From Patiria miniata (lineage: Eukaryota > Echinodermata > Asteroidea > Valvatida > Asterinidae): a stretch of 64,000 bases of DNA. Of the stretch, positions 35,401 through 39,500 are shown piece by piece. The DNA lies in NCBI RefSeq assembly GCF_015706575.1, contig NW_024037047.1:7816632-7880631 (forward strand), in the 5' to 3' direction. The stretch's first letter is position 1, and each line of letters begins with the position of its first letter. The notes beneath the pieces were generated by a model, which searched no databases, had not been told where the DNA came from, and saw only the letters and a list, made by a program, of their open reading frames with translations. The position numbers and the translations under genes were made by a program.

Positions 35401-36300
35401 TTGGACTGAAAAAATGGTAAATTTGGAGCAGTAGTTGAAAAATAGTTAGGTTTTTCCAACGCTGGTCGGCCGATCACCGTTGGAAATGTAAACAAAAATA
35501 CCATTTTCTTGAAAATGACTTCACACCAGGTGCCATAATTTTACAAGATGCTTGAGACTGTCATTTACCGGCATCCTAGTAAGGTATTTCGTAAAAACTT
35601 GGTAGTTTTATTTTTCGATGTTTGCAAATGTTGTATATTCCCTTTAATAAACATGTTAAAAATATATTTCATTCAAAAGAAAAAAAAACCTGGCGTTACT
35701 CATGTTATTTATCAGAACATGCTGGGTGAGTTTCAAGCTCATAAATATTGAGGTTTGACAAAAATGCAATCAGATCAGCAAATTCATCATTCTCGGCATA
35801 CTCGGTGATGAACTTTTTGGCGAGCCAAATTAGACTAAAGGAGTAAAGAGTAAAGTGAAACTTTAAAAAGTCAATCATCGATTTCAAAATTCACATTTTA
35901 GTACTTGGCCTACTTCTACTCCTATGCTTATATTTTTTAGCAAATGGTGAACATCAGAGCCTACTATCGTTAAATTAAAAACAAGTGTAAATGTATAAAC
36001 CGCAGTTGCACAGCGCAGCAGCCGAGCAGGGCCGGTGACCCGTGATTTCGCACACACAGACGGCGCACACGTACACAGACTGCCATGCGACGACTTGCGC
36101 AGTTAGCCGGAAAACTTTGCCCGCACCTTCCACACCGAAAACAACTACAGAAACATAATTTGAGATATCAGGTGGCTGCGTAAAATATTCATGATTCTGT
36201 TCGAAAAGTTTCAGACAGAAATGCAACTTGACAATGGCAGACGGTGAACTCAAATGTGACGGAATTTTTGCTTACTTTCCAAGGCAGACGCATCCGCCAT
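2255..36300 (-). CDS. LIN9: LIN9, MuvB/DREAM complex core subunit (14 coding exons)
   Basis: LIN9 is a scaffold of the MuvB core that joins p130/E2F4 or B-Myb to repress or activate cell-cycle genes in the nucleus. Coding exons: 36300-36276, 34393-34296, 31467-31357, 30495-30278, 27283-27158, 26296-26133, 22846-22713, 20841-20759, 19624-19492, 17892-17812, 16528-16403, 6528-6349, 4126-4032, 2357-2255 (stop 2257-2255). All introns are GT-AG, phases agree throughout, and the sum is 1677 nt (558 residues), close to vertebrate LIN9. Residues about 120-225 form the DIRP domain (LLKLPKAYKWCIYEWFYSNI, then KLTRVEW and RRLMGKPRR). A Tudor-like segment follows at about 240-292 (GLFTGQIDAIDTQNATYRV). 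The helical LIN52/B-Myb-binding part spans about 345-435, and the C-terminal HIQSGMSQMGNLHAFAE is diagnostic. The start codon lies in CAAGATGGCGGA. Intron 11 (9.9 kb) holds a separate candidate ORF. Exon 8 starts GTEPQE where vertebrates have SNEP. Confidence 0.97.
2454..2579. repeat. Imperfect hairpin with CTAGTCTTTTTGAGA ends
   Basis: The left arm (2454-2515) and right arm (2524-2579) pair across a short A-rich loop, with ends CTAGTCTTTTTGAGA and TCTCAAAAAGGCTAAT and an inner pair TTTGGGTAAAC/GTTTACCCAAA. Its size and shape fit a miniature foldback element. It lies in the last LIN9 intron, about 100 bp upstream of the terminal coding exon. Confidence 0.65.
2690..3945. repeat. 19-bp minisatellite in the last LIN9 intron
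   Basis: About fifty tandem copies of a 19-bp unit, CCTAGGCCGACAGGGGTGA with variants, run from about 2690 to 3645, with degenerate copies from 2581. A few more units follow at 3813-3945. The interruption at about 3650-3812 is an inverted-repeat insertion. Unit variants are grouped: a block with CAACTGGGGC, GGCAAACAGG and GGTTGACGC occurs at about 3105-3207 and again at about 3533-3640, so the array has higher-order duplication. It lies between LIN9 exons 13 and 14. Confidence 0.97.
3650..3812. mobile_element. Inverted-repeat insertion splitting the minisatellite
   Basis: The ends CCTACAATCCCGGCCAAAAT and (inverted) CCTACAATCCTGGCCAAAAC face each other about 163 bp apart. The interior contains a second inverted pair, CAATGTTG/CAACATTG, and a poly-G run. 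The minisatellite units continue on both sides, so this looks like a short foldback element that inserted into the array. Confidence 0.65.
4957..4992. repeat. Short perfect palindrome
   Basis: TGATTGGCTTCTACCGA and its exact inverse are separated by two bases. A wider imperfect pair, AGACTTGGCCAAGTCTGGGT near 4712 and ACCCAGACTTGGTC near 4875, lies to the left, so this part of LIN9 intron 12 has several foldbacks. Confidence 0.8.
6561..7087. mobile_element. TTAA foldback element, family 1, copy 1
   Basis: 527 bp. The ends are TTAAAGGGAATATACATCAT and the inverse of TTAAAAGGAAAATACAACAT. An inner inverted pair AGTCTGGTTCCCTGAC/GTCAGGGAACCAGTCTAG and a perfect 34-bp central palindrome (6892-6925, core GCTGGTCGGCCGACCAGC) give three nested inverted repeats. 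The TTAA at each end suggests a TTAA target duplication. The element has no coding capacity. It starts 32 nt upstream of the acceptor of LIN9 exon 12. Confidence 0.88.
7115..7566. mobile_element. TA-flanked CAGTGGAAC element (Tc1/mariner-like, non-autonomous)
   Basis: 452 bp. The left end CAGTGGAACGCTGCTACAAC faces the inverse of CAGTGGAACACTGCTATATC, both flanked by TA. It begins 27 bp after the family 1 TTAA element ends. There is no transposase frame. It lies in LIN9 intron 11. Confidence 0.82.
7690..8110. repeat. CCTCAATCCTCCAAAATCC repeat cluster
   Basis: Irregular repeats of CCTCAATCCTGCAAAATCCT and variants, preceded by CCCTAGGCCCTTTTGGCTAGG, a small hairpin. It has the same family character as 20413-20702, in opposite orientation. 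It lies in LIN9 intron 11. Confidence 0.7.
8281..9791. mobile_element. 1.5-kb inverted-repeat element with TAA target duplication (Harbinger-like ends)
   Basis: 1511 bp. The 5' end GGCCGTTTTTTTTTAATTAC pairs with the inverted 3' end over about 33 bp, continuing CTTGGATTACGGAATY. TAA flanks both sides (8278-8280, 9792-9794), the 3-bp duplication of PIF/Harbinger transposons. The interior carries two blocks of CCGGATCAGATCCACC-like sequence and a long hairpin at 8984-9140 whose arms begin ATAGACCGCTTGCAGACGCG. No transposase frame was recognised, so it is presumably non-autonomous. It lies in LIN9 intron 11. Confidence 0.82.
9930..10190 (+). repeat. Dispersed 260-bp repeat R2, copy 1
   Basis: From TTCACAAGTACCCCCTCACC to GCGCACGGAGCCCATGG it matches 26866-27128 at high identity, including CCCCTGGTGTGCGTGCGTCA and GCTAGGTAAAAGGGCGCCCT. 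No coding capacity was recognised. It lies in LIN9 intron 11. Confidence 0.82.
11037..11447. mobile_element. AAAGAATGT...GACGCC element, copy d, split by another insertion
   Basis: The left half (AGAATGTTGCATTCTGAGG, CAATGAAGGTCAGTCATTGC, AATTTTGTTAGAAAATACTT) and right half (CTATAGACTTTGTACACAGA, GTAGCGTCAGGATACAAC) are colinear with copies b and c. They are separated by about 220 bp at 11180-11400, whose own ends are CCTTATC and GATAAGG. It lies in LIN9 intron 11. Confidence 0.75.
12157..12453 (-). CDS. Unrecognised acidic ORF in LIN9 intron 11 (nested gene or alternative LIN9 first exon)
   Basis: Open reading frame of 98 codons starting at 12453 with A at -3 and G at +4, a strong initiation context, and an in-frame stop four codons upstream. 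The product begins MEDEPQGGVYFAANGNQSVL. It has a basic, NLS-like patch (SPRKRKNY) near residue 43, then VPVKVVKIPKYDEEDF and an acidic run (DDEDEDEDE). The composition looks like a nuclear protein, but I do not recognise the family. A donor-like GCG|GTAAAT occurs after codon 90 (exon end 12184, phase 0). LIN9 exon 12 at 6528 begins in phase 0, so an in-frame 215-residue hybrid is possible. Alternatively the ORF runs to its own stop at 12157 as an intronless gene. CCAAT and E2F-like motifs lie just upstream. Whether it is expressed is unknown. Confidence 0.5.
   Translation of the reverse strand: MEDEPQGGVYFAANGNQSVLAVNFEGSPGVARRLAEAAMPQKSPRKRKNYVPVKVVKIPKYDEEDFNGYHWDDEDEDEDEKNGDLEENEAVNIVGKNG
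12454..12790 (-). promoter_or_regulatory. Candidate promoter of the intronic acidic ORF
   Basis: Three CCAAT boxes lie at 12656-12660, 12684-12688 and 12715-12719, spaced 28 and 31 bp. This is the spacing typical of NF-Y-driven cell-cycle promoters. An E2F-like GCGGGAAAA lies at 12756-12764, followed by CGCGCG. The stretch is more CpG-rich than its surroundings, and there is no TATA box. A short out-of-frame upstream ATG reading frame overlaps the main ATG. Function is inferred from motifs only. Confidence 0.45.
13417..13540 (+). mobile_element. tRNA-derived SINE
   Basis: The A box TGGCACAGTGG (13423-13433) and perfect B box GGTTCGATTCC (13464-13474) form a tRNA-like head. It is followed by a body with GGGGTTTTCCTCCCAC, which also marks the SINEs at 17.4 and 21.5 kb. 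It lies in LIN9 intron 11. Confidence 0.8.
14220..14665 (+). repeat. Dispersed repeat R1, filled copy
   Basis: Outer sequence (TTTAAAATTCCGTTACTTGA, GAGTGATTTGAATGATTCTT, then TTCATATCCTAGATTTTG and CTACATGCAGAACTTCA) matches the copies at 19796-20113 (inverse) and 54240-54800. A GGCC-bounded 259-bp insert interrupts it at 14309. Confidence 0.75.
14309..14567. mobile_element. GGCC-bounded insertion inside the same dispersed repeat
   Basis: 259 bp bounded by GGCCAAAAA and TTTGGGCC, inserted at the same point of the dispersed repeat as the 54.4-kb element, but with a different interior. It includes TGCTGCTTCCGG and an inverted GCTTCTG. Terminal similarity is short, so its class is less certain. 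Confidence 0.55.
14752..15285. mobile_element. TTAA foldback element, family 1, copy 2
   Basis: 534 bp. The ends TTAAAGGGAATGCACAACAT and (inverse) TTTAAAGGGAAGATACAACA are intact. The middle has the CCAACGCTGG...CCAGCGTTGG palindrome and the AGTCTGGTTCCCTGAC inner pair. It is colinear with the copies at 6.6, 32.4, 35.1 and 60.5 kb. It lies in LIN9 intron 11. Confidence 0.88.
15405..16095 (+). repeat. Pair of GTTATGGGGAC repeats
   Basis: Two direct copies of about 125 bp at 15405-15530 and 15962-16095, each containing GTTATGGGGACTTTCTGCTG followed by the inverted TCCCCATAG, so each is a small foldback. The 430 bp between them show no gene. It lies in LIN9 intron 11. Confidence 0.75.
16798..17005 (-). 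mobile_element. tRNA-derived SINE of the TTGCCCAAGGACAC type
   Basis: The tRNA-like head lies at the right end on the minus strand (GTAGCCTAGTGGTTAGGGTT, then GGGTTCAAATCC). The body contains TCTCTCCACCCAGGAGTATA and GTGTCCTTGGGCAAGCCAC in inverse. The same body type occurs at 21.1 and 25.8 kb. It lies in LIN9 intron 10. Confidence 0.82.
17112..17385 (+). repeat. Diverged copy of the TTAACCCTAACCCTGC repeat
   Basis: Starts AACCCTAACCCTGCCAGACG and ends TGCTACGTTTGGCAGGGTT, the inverse of its start. The interior is diverged from 1566-1855 but keeps GTGCATCAGGTGG and GATGCATTC. It lies in LIN9 intron 10. Confidence 0.65.
17425..17745 (-). mobile_element. tRNA-derived SINE, full-length type
   Basis: On the minus strand the head is at 17735-17650 (GTGGCTTGTGTGTAAAGCGC ... 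GGTTCGAATCC). The body holds CCACGAGGGTTTTTCTCCGG and TTTTCCTCCC, then a tail through GGCCCGACCACGTTGTTGCC. The body matches the copy at 21512-21715. It lies in LIN9 intron 10. Confidence 0.85.
18928..19437. mobile_element. TTAA foldback element, family 2, copy A
   Basis: 510 bp. The ends are TTAAAGCTATAGTCCATCAT and the inverse of TTAAAGCTATAGTCCATCAT, a perfect terminal match over more than 20 bp. The interior includes a CpG-rich stretch (CGCGCGCG) and no reading frame of note. It is colinear with 23510-24059. It lies in LIN9 intron 9. Confidence 0.88.
19796..20113 (-). repeat. Dispersed repeat R1, two tandem unfilled copies
   Basis: A unit of about 134 bp (GAAGCTCTGCATGTAGCACT to ACACAACCACCG) occurs twice in tandem, at about 19846-19978 and 19981-20113, with only a few differences. 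Unlike the copies at 14.2 and 54.2 kb it has no insertion between AAGAAAGCTT and ATGAATTGGGC (inverse strand). Confidence 0.85.
20121..20266. repeat. Hairpin repeat with CGTTTTAAAGTTCTGTCCAC ends
   Basis: 146 bp. The arms CGTTTTAAAGTTCTGTCCAC and its inverse pair across the whole element, including an inner AAAATGAAAACAATT/AATTGTTTTCGTTTT pair. It joins the end of the tandem R1 copies. Words such as GATCCGTGGACAAAA also occur next to R1 at 54.26 kb, so it is probably the outer arm of the same family. Confidence 0.75.
20413..20702. repeat. TTAGGGTTAA-ended repeat with TTTTGGAGGATTGAGG units
   Basis: Bounded by CCCCTAACCC and GGGGGTTAGGGTTAA. The interior repeats TTTTGGAGGATTGAGGATG several times at irregular spacing. 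A subterminal CCTAGCAAAGAGGGCCTTGG sits next to the right end. It lies in LIN9 intron 8. Confidence 0.75.
21030..21303 (-). mobile_element. tRNA-derived SINE of the same body type
   Basis: Shares ACTCCTGGGTGGAGAGAAG, TGCCTTGCTCAAGGGCAC and the inverse B box GGACTTGAACCC with the 16.8-kb copy. The head ends at 21303 (inverse CCACGAGGCCACAACACG). It lies in LIN9 intron 7. Confidence 0.8.
21512..21715 (+). mobile_element. SINE body, 5'-truncated
   Basis: Starts inside the body (GCCACAAGGGTTTTTCTCCG) and follows the 17.4-kb SINE to ACGATGATTAGCTCCC. The tRNA head is missing. It lies in LIN9 intron 7, just left of the CAGTAAACTCC element. Confidence 0.8.
21746..22541. mobile_element. CAGTAAACTCC element (Tc1/mariner-like ends, non-autonomous)
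   Basis: About 796 bp. The left end CAGTAAACTCCTGCTAAACC matches the inverse right end CAGTTAACTCCGGCTAAACC. TA follows on the right; the left flank has drifted. The interior contains a small palindrome (GCGTGCGTGGT...ACCACGCACGC, about 22024-22057) and repeated GACTTACGCGAATG-like words. It lies in LIN9 intron 7. Confidence 0.78.
23090..23439. mobile_element. Nested hairpins with GAGTGCAATGG ends
   Basis: An inner hairpin at 23091-23211 pairs GCAATGGTGAGAATATTTTC with its inverse, and inside that GATTGAATGTTCCATTCAAC with its inverse. It is followed by AGAGATGCCAAC, which pairs with GTTGGCATCTCT at 23414-23425. The outermost TGAGTGCAATGG pairs with CCATTGCACTCA at 23428-23439. This reads as one foldback element inserted into another of related ends. 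It lies in LIN9 intron 6. Confidence 0.78.
23510..24059. mobile_element. TTAA foldback element, family 2, copy B
   Basis: About 550 bp, colinear with copy A (shared words TTGTTGAAAAACATACTT, CTCCCTGTGAAATTATTC). It carries an extra CpG-rich segment in the middle. The right end has decayed to ATATATCTTTAGA. It lies in LIN9 intron 6. Confidence 0.86.
24565..24630. repeat. Right-end fragment of the GGGTCATTC element family
   Basis: The stretch GTCAGATGTAACAGGGACAC followed by TTGGACCCCAAATTTACGG matches the right arm of the element at 55958-56222. No left arm was seen nearby. It lies in LIN9 intron 6. Confidence 0.65.
25396..25560. repeat. Near-perfect 165-bp palindrome
   Basis: The left arm 25396-25471 and right arm 25484-25560 match over about 76 bp with only a few differences, around a short GAGACGAAGTCG-like centre. 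The arms include CTTCACTGCGTGATAATGAC and GGTGTGGGGGTGACCGCTG. It lies in LIN9 intron 6. High arm identity implies recent origin or conversion. Confidence 0.92.
25690..25985 (-). mobile_element. tRNA-derived SINE with LINE-like tail
   Basis: The right part has the GGGTGGAGAGGGCAATTGCA, CTTGCCCAAGAACACAAG and tRNA-like head of the SINE type above. The left part, GCTTATATAGCGCTTTATAC then CTCAAAGCGCTTCAC, is the kind of 3' tail shared with LINEs; the LINE at 58.76 kb ends alike. It lies in LIN9 intron 6. Confidence 0.8.
26001..26114. repeat. Hairpin with CTGATGACGTCACACTTTG ends beside LIN9 exon 6
   Basis: 114 bp. The outer arms CTGATGACGTCACACTTTG and (inverse) CTGATGACGTTGCACTTTG pair, then TTTCCTATGG/CCATAGGAAA, around a GGGGGCCC centre. 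It ends 18 bp from the donor of LIN9 exon 6. A CRE-like TGACGTCA is part of the arm. Confidence 0.8.
26866..27128 (+). repeat. Dispersed 260-bp repeat R2, copy 2
   Basis: Second copy of the repeat at 9930-10190, with an insertion of CCGGCCGGCAGTACATG-type sequence. It is preceded by an inverted GGGGTACTTGTG (26838). It lies in LIN9 intron 5, ending 30 bp before the donor of exon 5. Confidence 0.82.
27325..27700 (-). repeat. Tandem triplication of a tRNA-like 138-bp unit
   Basis: Three units start near 27325, 27463 and 27604, each with AGTAAAGGA, GGTGAACCT, GAAAGTTCA and CAGTGCTCTACCAAC in order. On the minus strand each has an A-box-like GTTGGTAGAGC and a B-box-like AGGTTCAC. It lies in LIN9 intron 4. 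Confidence 0.78.
28113..29238. mobile_element. 1.1-kb element with GCGGCTTATACGCC subterminal repeats
   Basis: The ends TATCGTAATTGTCGCAATAT and (inverse) TACCGTAATTTTCGGAATAT both run into AAGCCGC. The word GCGGCTTATACGCC and close variants recur seven or so times near both ends. Minus-strand open stretches at about 28950-28737 (GWLVSEPVPANDIIFPQHLR, then LSDWSATNPALWQQTLSCF) and 28498-28244 look like decayed protein, possibly a transposase I cannot assign. It lies in LIN9 intron 4. Confidence 0.65.
30621..31080. mobile_element. 460-bp foldback element
   Basis: The whole element folds on itself: TAACACACTTAACCAAAG at the left against the inverse of TACACTCAACCAAAAAAG at the right. It continues through poly-C/poly-G, AACTCAAAAACTACTG, GCAATCCAGCCATACTCTTT and AAAACAGTGATAATGTGT on both arms. 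The centre is TTGTGGTTCACACTCACC. It lies in LIN9 intron 3. Confidence 0.88.
31646..32016. mobile_element. GGCC-ended inverted-repeat element with TAA duplication
   Basis: 371 bp. The left end is GGCC, an A-run, then GTCTCCGGTTTCTGGTATG; the right end is its inverse. It is flanked by TAA on both sides (31643-31645 and 32017-32019). The class of terminal bases and the duplication match the element at 8281. It lies in LIN9 intron 2. Confidence 0.82.
32045..32115 (+). mobile_element. tRNA-like sequence (SINE head)
   Basis: GGTAGCTCAGTTGGAAGAGC (D-arm/A box) and TAGGTTCAAACCCCG (T-arm/B box) lie at tRNA spacing. The acceptor and anticodon stems do not close well, so this is a SINE head or tRNA pseudogene rather than a working tRNA. 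It follows the GGCC element at 31646-32016. Confidence 0.6.
32394..32899. mobile_element. TTAA foldback element, family 1, copy 3 (right end damaged)
   Basis: The left end TTAAAGGGAATGTACAACAT and the central palindrome (about 32728-32758) are clear. The right end is degraded after GATGTTTGCGAAAG, where the usual TTGTATATTCCCTTTAA is replaced by a T-rich stretch. It lies in LIN9 intron 2. Confidence 0.82.
33582..34067. mobile_element. TTAA foldback element with TTAAAGAGGTTG ends
   Basis: 486 bp. The ends are TTAAAGAGGTTGTGGAATGC and the inverse of TTAAAGAGGTTGGGGAGTGC. An internal 71-bp hairpin at 33790-33860 has perfect 25-bp arms beginning AATTGTGACGTAATAAACAG. Its architecture is the same as families 1 and 2. 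It lies in LIN9 intron 2. Confidence 0.85.
34424..34631. mobile_element. AAAGAATGT...GACGCC element, copy b
   Basis: 208 bp, AAAGAATGTTGCAACCTGAC ... AGTGGCGTCTGGATACTACA then ATCTTT, with the shared middle (GACATGAATCTG, CTCCATAGACTTTGCACAC). It begins 30 nt upstream of the acceptor of LIN9 exon 2. Confidence 0.82.
35116..35647. mobile_element. TTAA foldback element, family 1, copy 4
   Basis: 532 bp with both TTAAAGGGAAT...ATTCCCTTTAA ends. The central palindrome has decayed on one side (GGCCGATCACCGTTGG instead of GGCCGACCAGCGTTGG). It lies in LIN9 intron 1. Confidence 0.85.
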
Positions 36301-36556
36301 CTTGACGCGCCTCTTTTTAAAGATTACCCATGAATCCTGGGATATGGAAATCAAAGCCGAAACGATCCGGAAGATGCCGAAGTTGAAACCGGGTCAAAGG
36401 GCAATGAACTCTGACACACACATCGAACACAACAAAATAATTCGCTCAGAGTCAGAGACACCGGCGTAGGCGAAGATTCCTAAAATTTTGGCATTTTTTG
36501 ACAGAAAGTGGTCACGGATTTGACTTTTTATTGGTGGCATAGATATTTCAGTGGTC
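36301..36556. promoter_or_regulatory. Bidirectional LIN9-SPT2 promoter
   Basis: Only 256 bp separate the two divergent start codons. The LIN9 ATG sits in CAAGATGGCGGA (minus strand, 36304-36293), a near-perfect match to the YY1 site/TISU element used by TATA-less genes with very short 5' UTRs. A TCCCAGGATTCATGGG stretch near 36328-36345 resembles the core of the ZNF143-type SBS motif. No TATA box is evident. Shared regulation of the two genes is inferred from the geometry. Confidence 0.7.
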
Positions 36557-39500
36557 ATGGACTTCCAAGAGCTGCTTAACATCGCTGCTGAAAATAATAA
36601 AAAGGCACAAAAGGAGGTAAAAAAATTGCCAGTTTGTACGGACAAAATGACGGAAATACGGATTCTTCATGATGACGTGTTACAGCATACACGTACATGA
36701 TTATTGATGCAAAATGTTGCGCAACGCGAACGTTCACAAACAGGGACAAACATGAAATGGGCCTAACAAGATAATTCAGTATTTTCATGGGAAAGAATCA
36801 TGTTGGTTGTGTTGATTTTTTCAGTCCCACATTTATGTAAATTTGTATCTTTCTTTTTAGTAAAAGTTTCTTTAAATTTATTTGTCAACATCGCCTAATA
36901 TTTCCGTTGACATCTATCCTTAAGTCGAGTTTATTTGGTAAAGAATACTAGGAAAAACTGTTAAAACCTGACGCCACTTTTTTCTTTATTTATCATCTCA
37001 ATGAAGGTCAGTCATTGCAAAAATGATGATTAAGACATGAACATGATGAACCTGGGACTGAGGAACATGTTCAATTTTGCCAGGAAATACATAGACAATT
37101 TTCTTGACTCTCCATAGACTTTGTACACCATTGCTGAAGTGGCGTCAGGTTGCAACATTTCTTCCGAATACTACATTCTACCCTTTTCTATTTGTATAGT
37201 TCTAAGTAACAACTTGTAAGTATCATTTACATTTTATTTCTCACTCAGGTCACCCAATCTAAGCGGTACACCACAGCGATTCCGCCTCCGAAAAAGGAGA
37301 AACGACTGAGTGTGGACCGGGCTGCAATTCGGGCCAGACTGGAAAAAAAGCAGCAAGAAGCACAACAGAAAGGTACAAAATGTGTCTTTTATTTTTTTGA
37401 GACCTTACGTTTTTTATTATTGAAATATATTTGTATATTTTCAAAATTGTACCCAAAAAAAGAATGAGACTTTATGTACAGAAAAACATGCAAACCAAAT
37501 CAGTCGAAAAGTTTTTAATCATTTAAAATTAAAACTCTCAATATCGTTTTCCCTAACGTGGCATTGTTACAGTTAAAATGTCCGTGGTCTAGTTTTTCCC
37601 AAATTTGCAGAGAATAGTGAAGGATTTACAGAATGAGTACAAAAACTATGAATCACCAACTTTAAAATGAACATTTTTTTAATCCCATTTTTTCCTCAAA
37701 AGCTTCGGAGGAAGAGGCCAAAAAACAGCAGCTCCTCAAACTTCGGGCGGAGACGAAAAAGAAAGGCAAGAACAGTGCTGAGAAACCCAAGACGGAAAGC
37801 AATCCAAGAAAACAGGGCTATGACGACCAGAAACACGAACAGAAACACCAATCATTTATGAAGAAGGTCCAGAAAGTTGCCGACAGGACTAGAAGAGAGG
37901 AAACCGACAGACCTGTCACTAAGGCAGCGCCTGATAGGCCAACAAAGCCCAAGAAGGCTGCTTCTGCCCCAAAAGGACCAATGAGTTACGAGCAACTTCT
38001 GGCATTGGCAGCCAATCAGCAGAAAGGCAGTAGTAGAGATGACAGTAAAACTCCAACTCGGAATGACACCCTAGCCGCAAAACCGCAACCAACTACGCAG
38101 AATGAGTCAAAGAATCACAGAAAGGACGACATGGCTGCCAAGAAGGCGCTGGCCGCTCGGAAGCTTGGGGAAGCCAGGAGGGAGGAAGGGAACAAGCCAA
38201 GGAAAAATGGTGACTTGAAATCTACCAGCACTTCAAGTGGGAAGACTCCAGGCTCGACAACTAGCACCGCATCTTCTCATCCCCACAGAACTAACGGGAA
38301 ATTGAAAACCGCATCCGAGAAGCAAGGAATTCCATCCAGAGTGAAGAAACCGGAAACAGTGACCTCGAAACCGACGGCCAGCACTGCCAAAACAAAACAC
38401 TCTTCTTCGGCAGGACCCGGCAAAACCCGTCCAAGCGTCACAGACACGAGGAGAAATGGTGCTCAAAACAGCGACCGTGCGAAGCTGGCGAGACAAGAAC
38501 TCGAGCGCAAAGGACCGCCGGCGAAGTTGCACCAGAGCCGGGTCCAGGAGTACTTTGAGAGGAAGCCCGTGGCCAACAGGCCGCGCATCGTCCCGCCGGA
38601 GCGCTCCCCGCCCAGACGCCAGAGCAAACTGGACAGTTACTATGACAGGGCGCCCTCAAGCAGCAGCAATGGCAGGCCACAGGCTGGTTTGGATAGGAGG
38701 GGGCCCTCTGGTAGCGGGCAGGTACCCAGGAAAAGACCAGGTGAACTCAGATGTCAATATACTGCTGCGGTCAAATTAGCCTTGGGGTGGGGGGGGGGGG
38801 GGTAATATCTTTGGATTTCAGCCATTTGCTTATTGTGGTGGATAGCTGTAGCATCAGTCAACACTGCCTTTTCGGACACGCCCATATTGGCTATCGTGGA
38901 ATTTGATGGGGGAGGCAGAAGCTATTCATGCAAATGTCTCCTGATCAATTTTATAAGATTGGGAGGTTTTGGATTACACTGGGCCTGATTTCAAGCAGCT
39001 TCTGTGCAAAATCGCTTAGATAACGTATATCCTAAAAGCAAAGACAGGCTTAGAACCAGTCAAAAACAAGCTTCTAAACACAGAAATTTGCCAATCCTAG
39101 AAAATATTTGCTTAGCAAAAACAGGTTACCAGGAAAAAGTTACGCTATCTACCTATTGCTTCCTTCCTGGTTGATTCTCACTTAGCGCCTAAATTTACAA
39201 AGCAATGTTATCTGCTTAGCAGAGCCATGATATTGGGCTCCGATCTAAAGCACATCAATGTTGGATTTCATTCGTGTGTATAGGTCCTCCGCCGGGCCAT
39301 CCGTCCTTCCGTGCTAAGCGCGGACGCCTTTTGAGCGAAGAGGAGAGCGATTATGAAGACGACGGCTTCATTGACGACACGCCCCTCGAGGAAGGGGGCG
39401 GGGAGGACGTCTCGCACTACATCAAGGAGATCTTCGGTTACGACAAGTCCAAGTAAAGCCAAATTCTTGTCCAAGTATTCATCCAATTATAGGCTACCCT

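Noticed and set aside
38233..38779. Open frames opposite or out of frame with SPT2 exon 3
   Set aside because: Shadows of the low-complexity SPT2 coding exon; the SPT2 frame is supported by splice phases.
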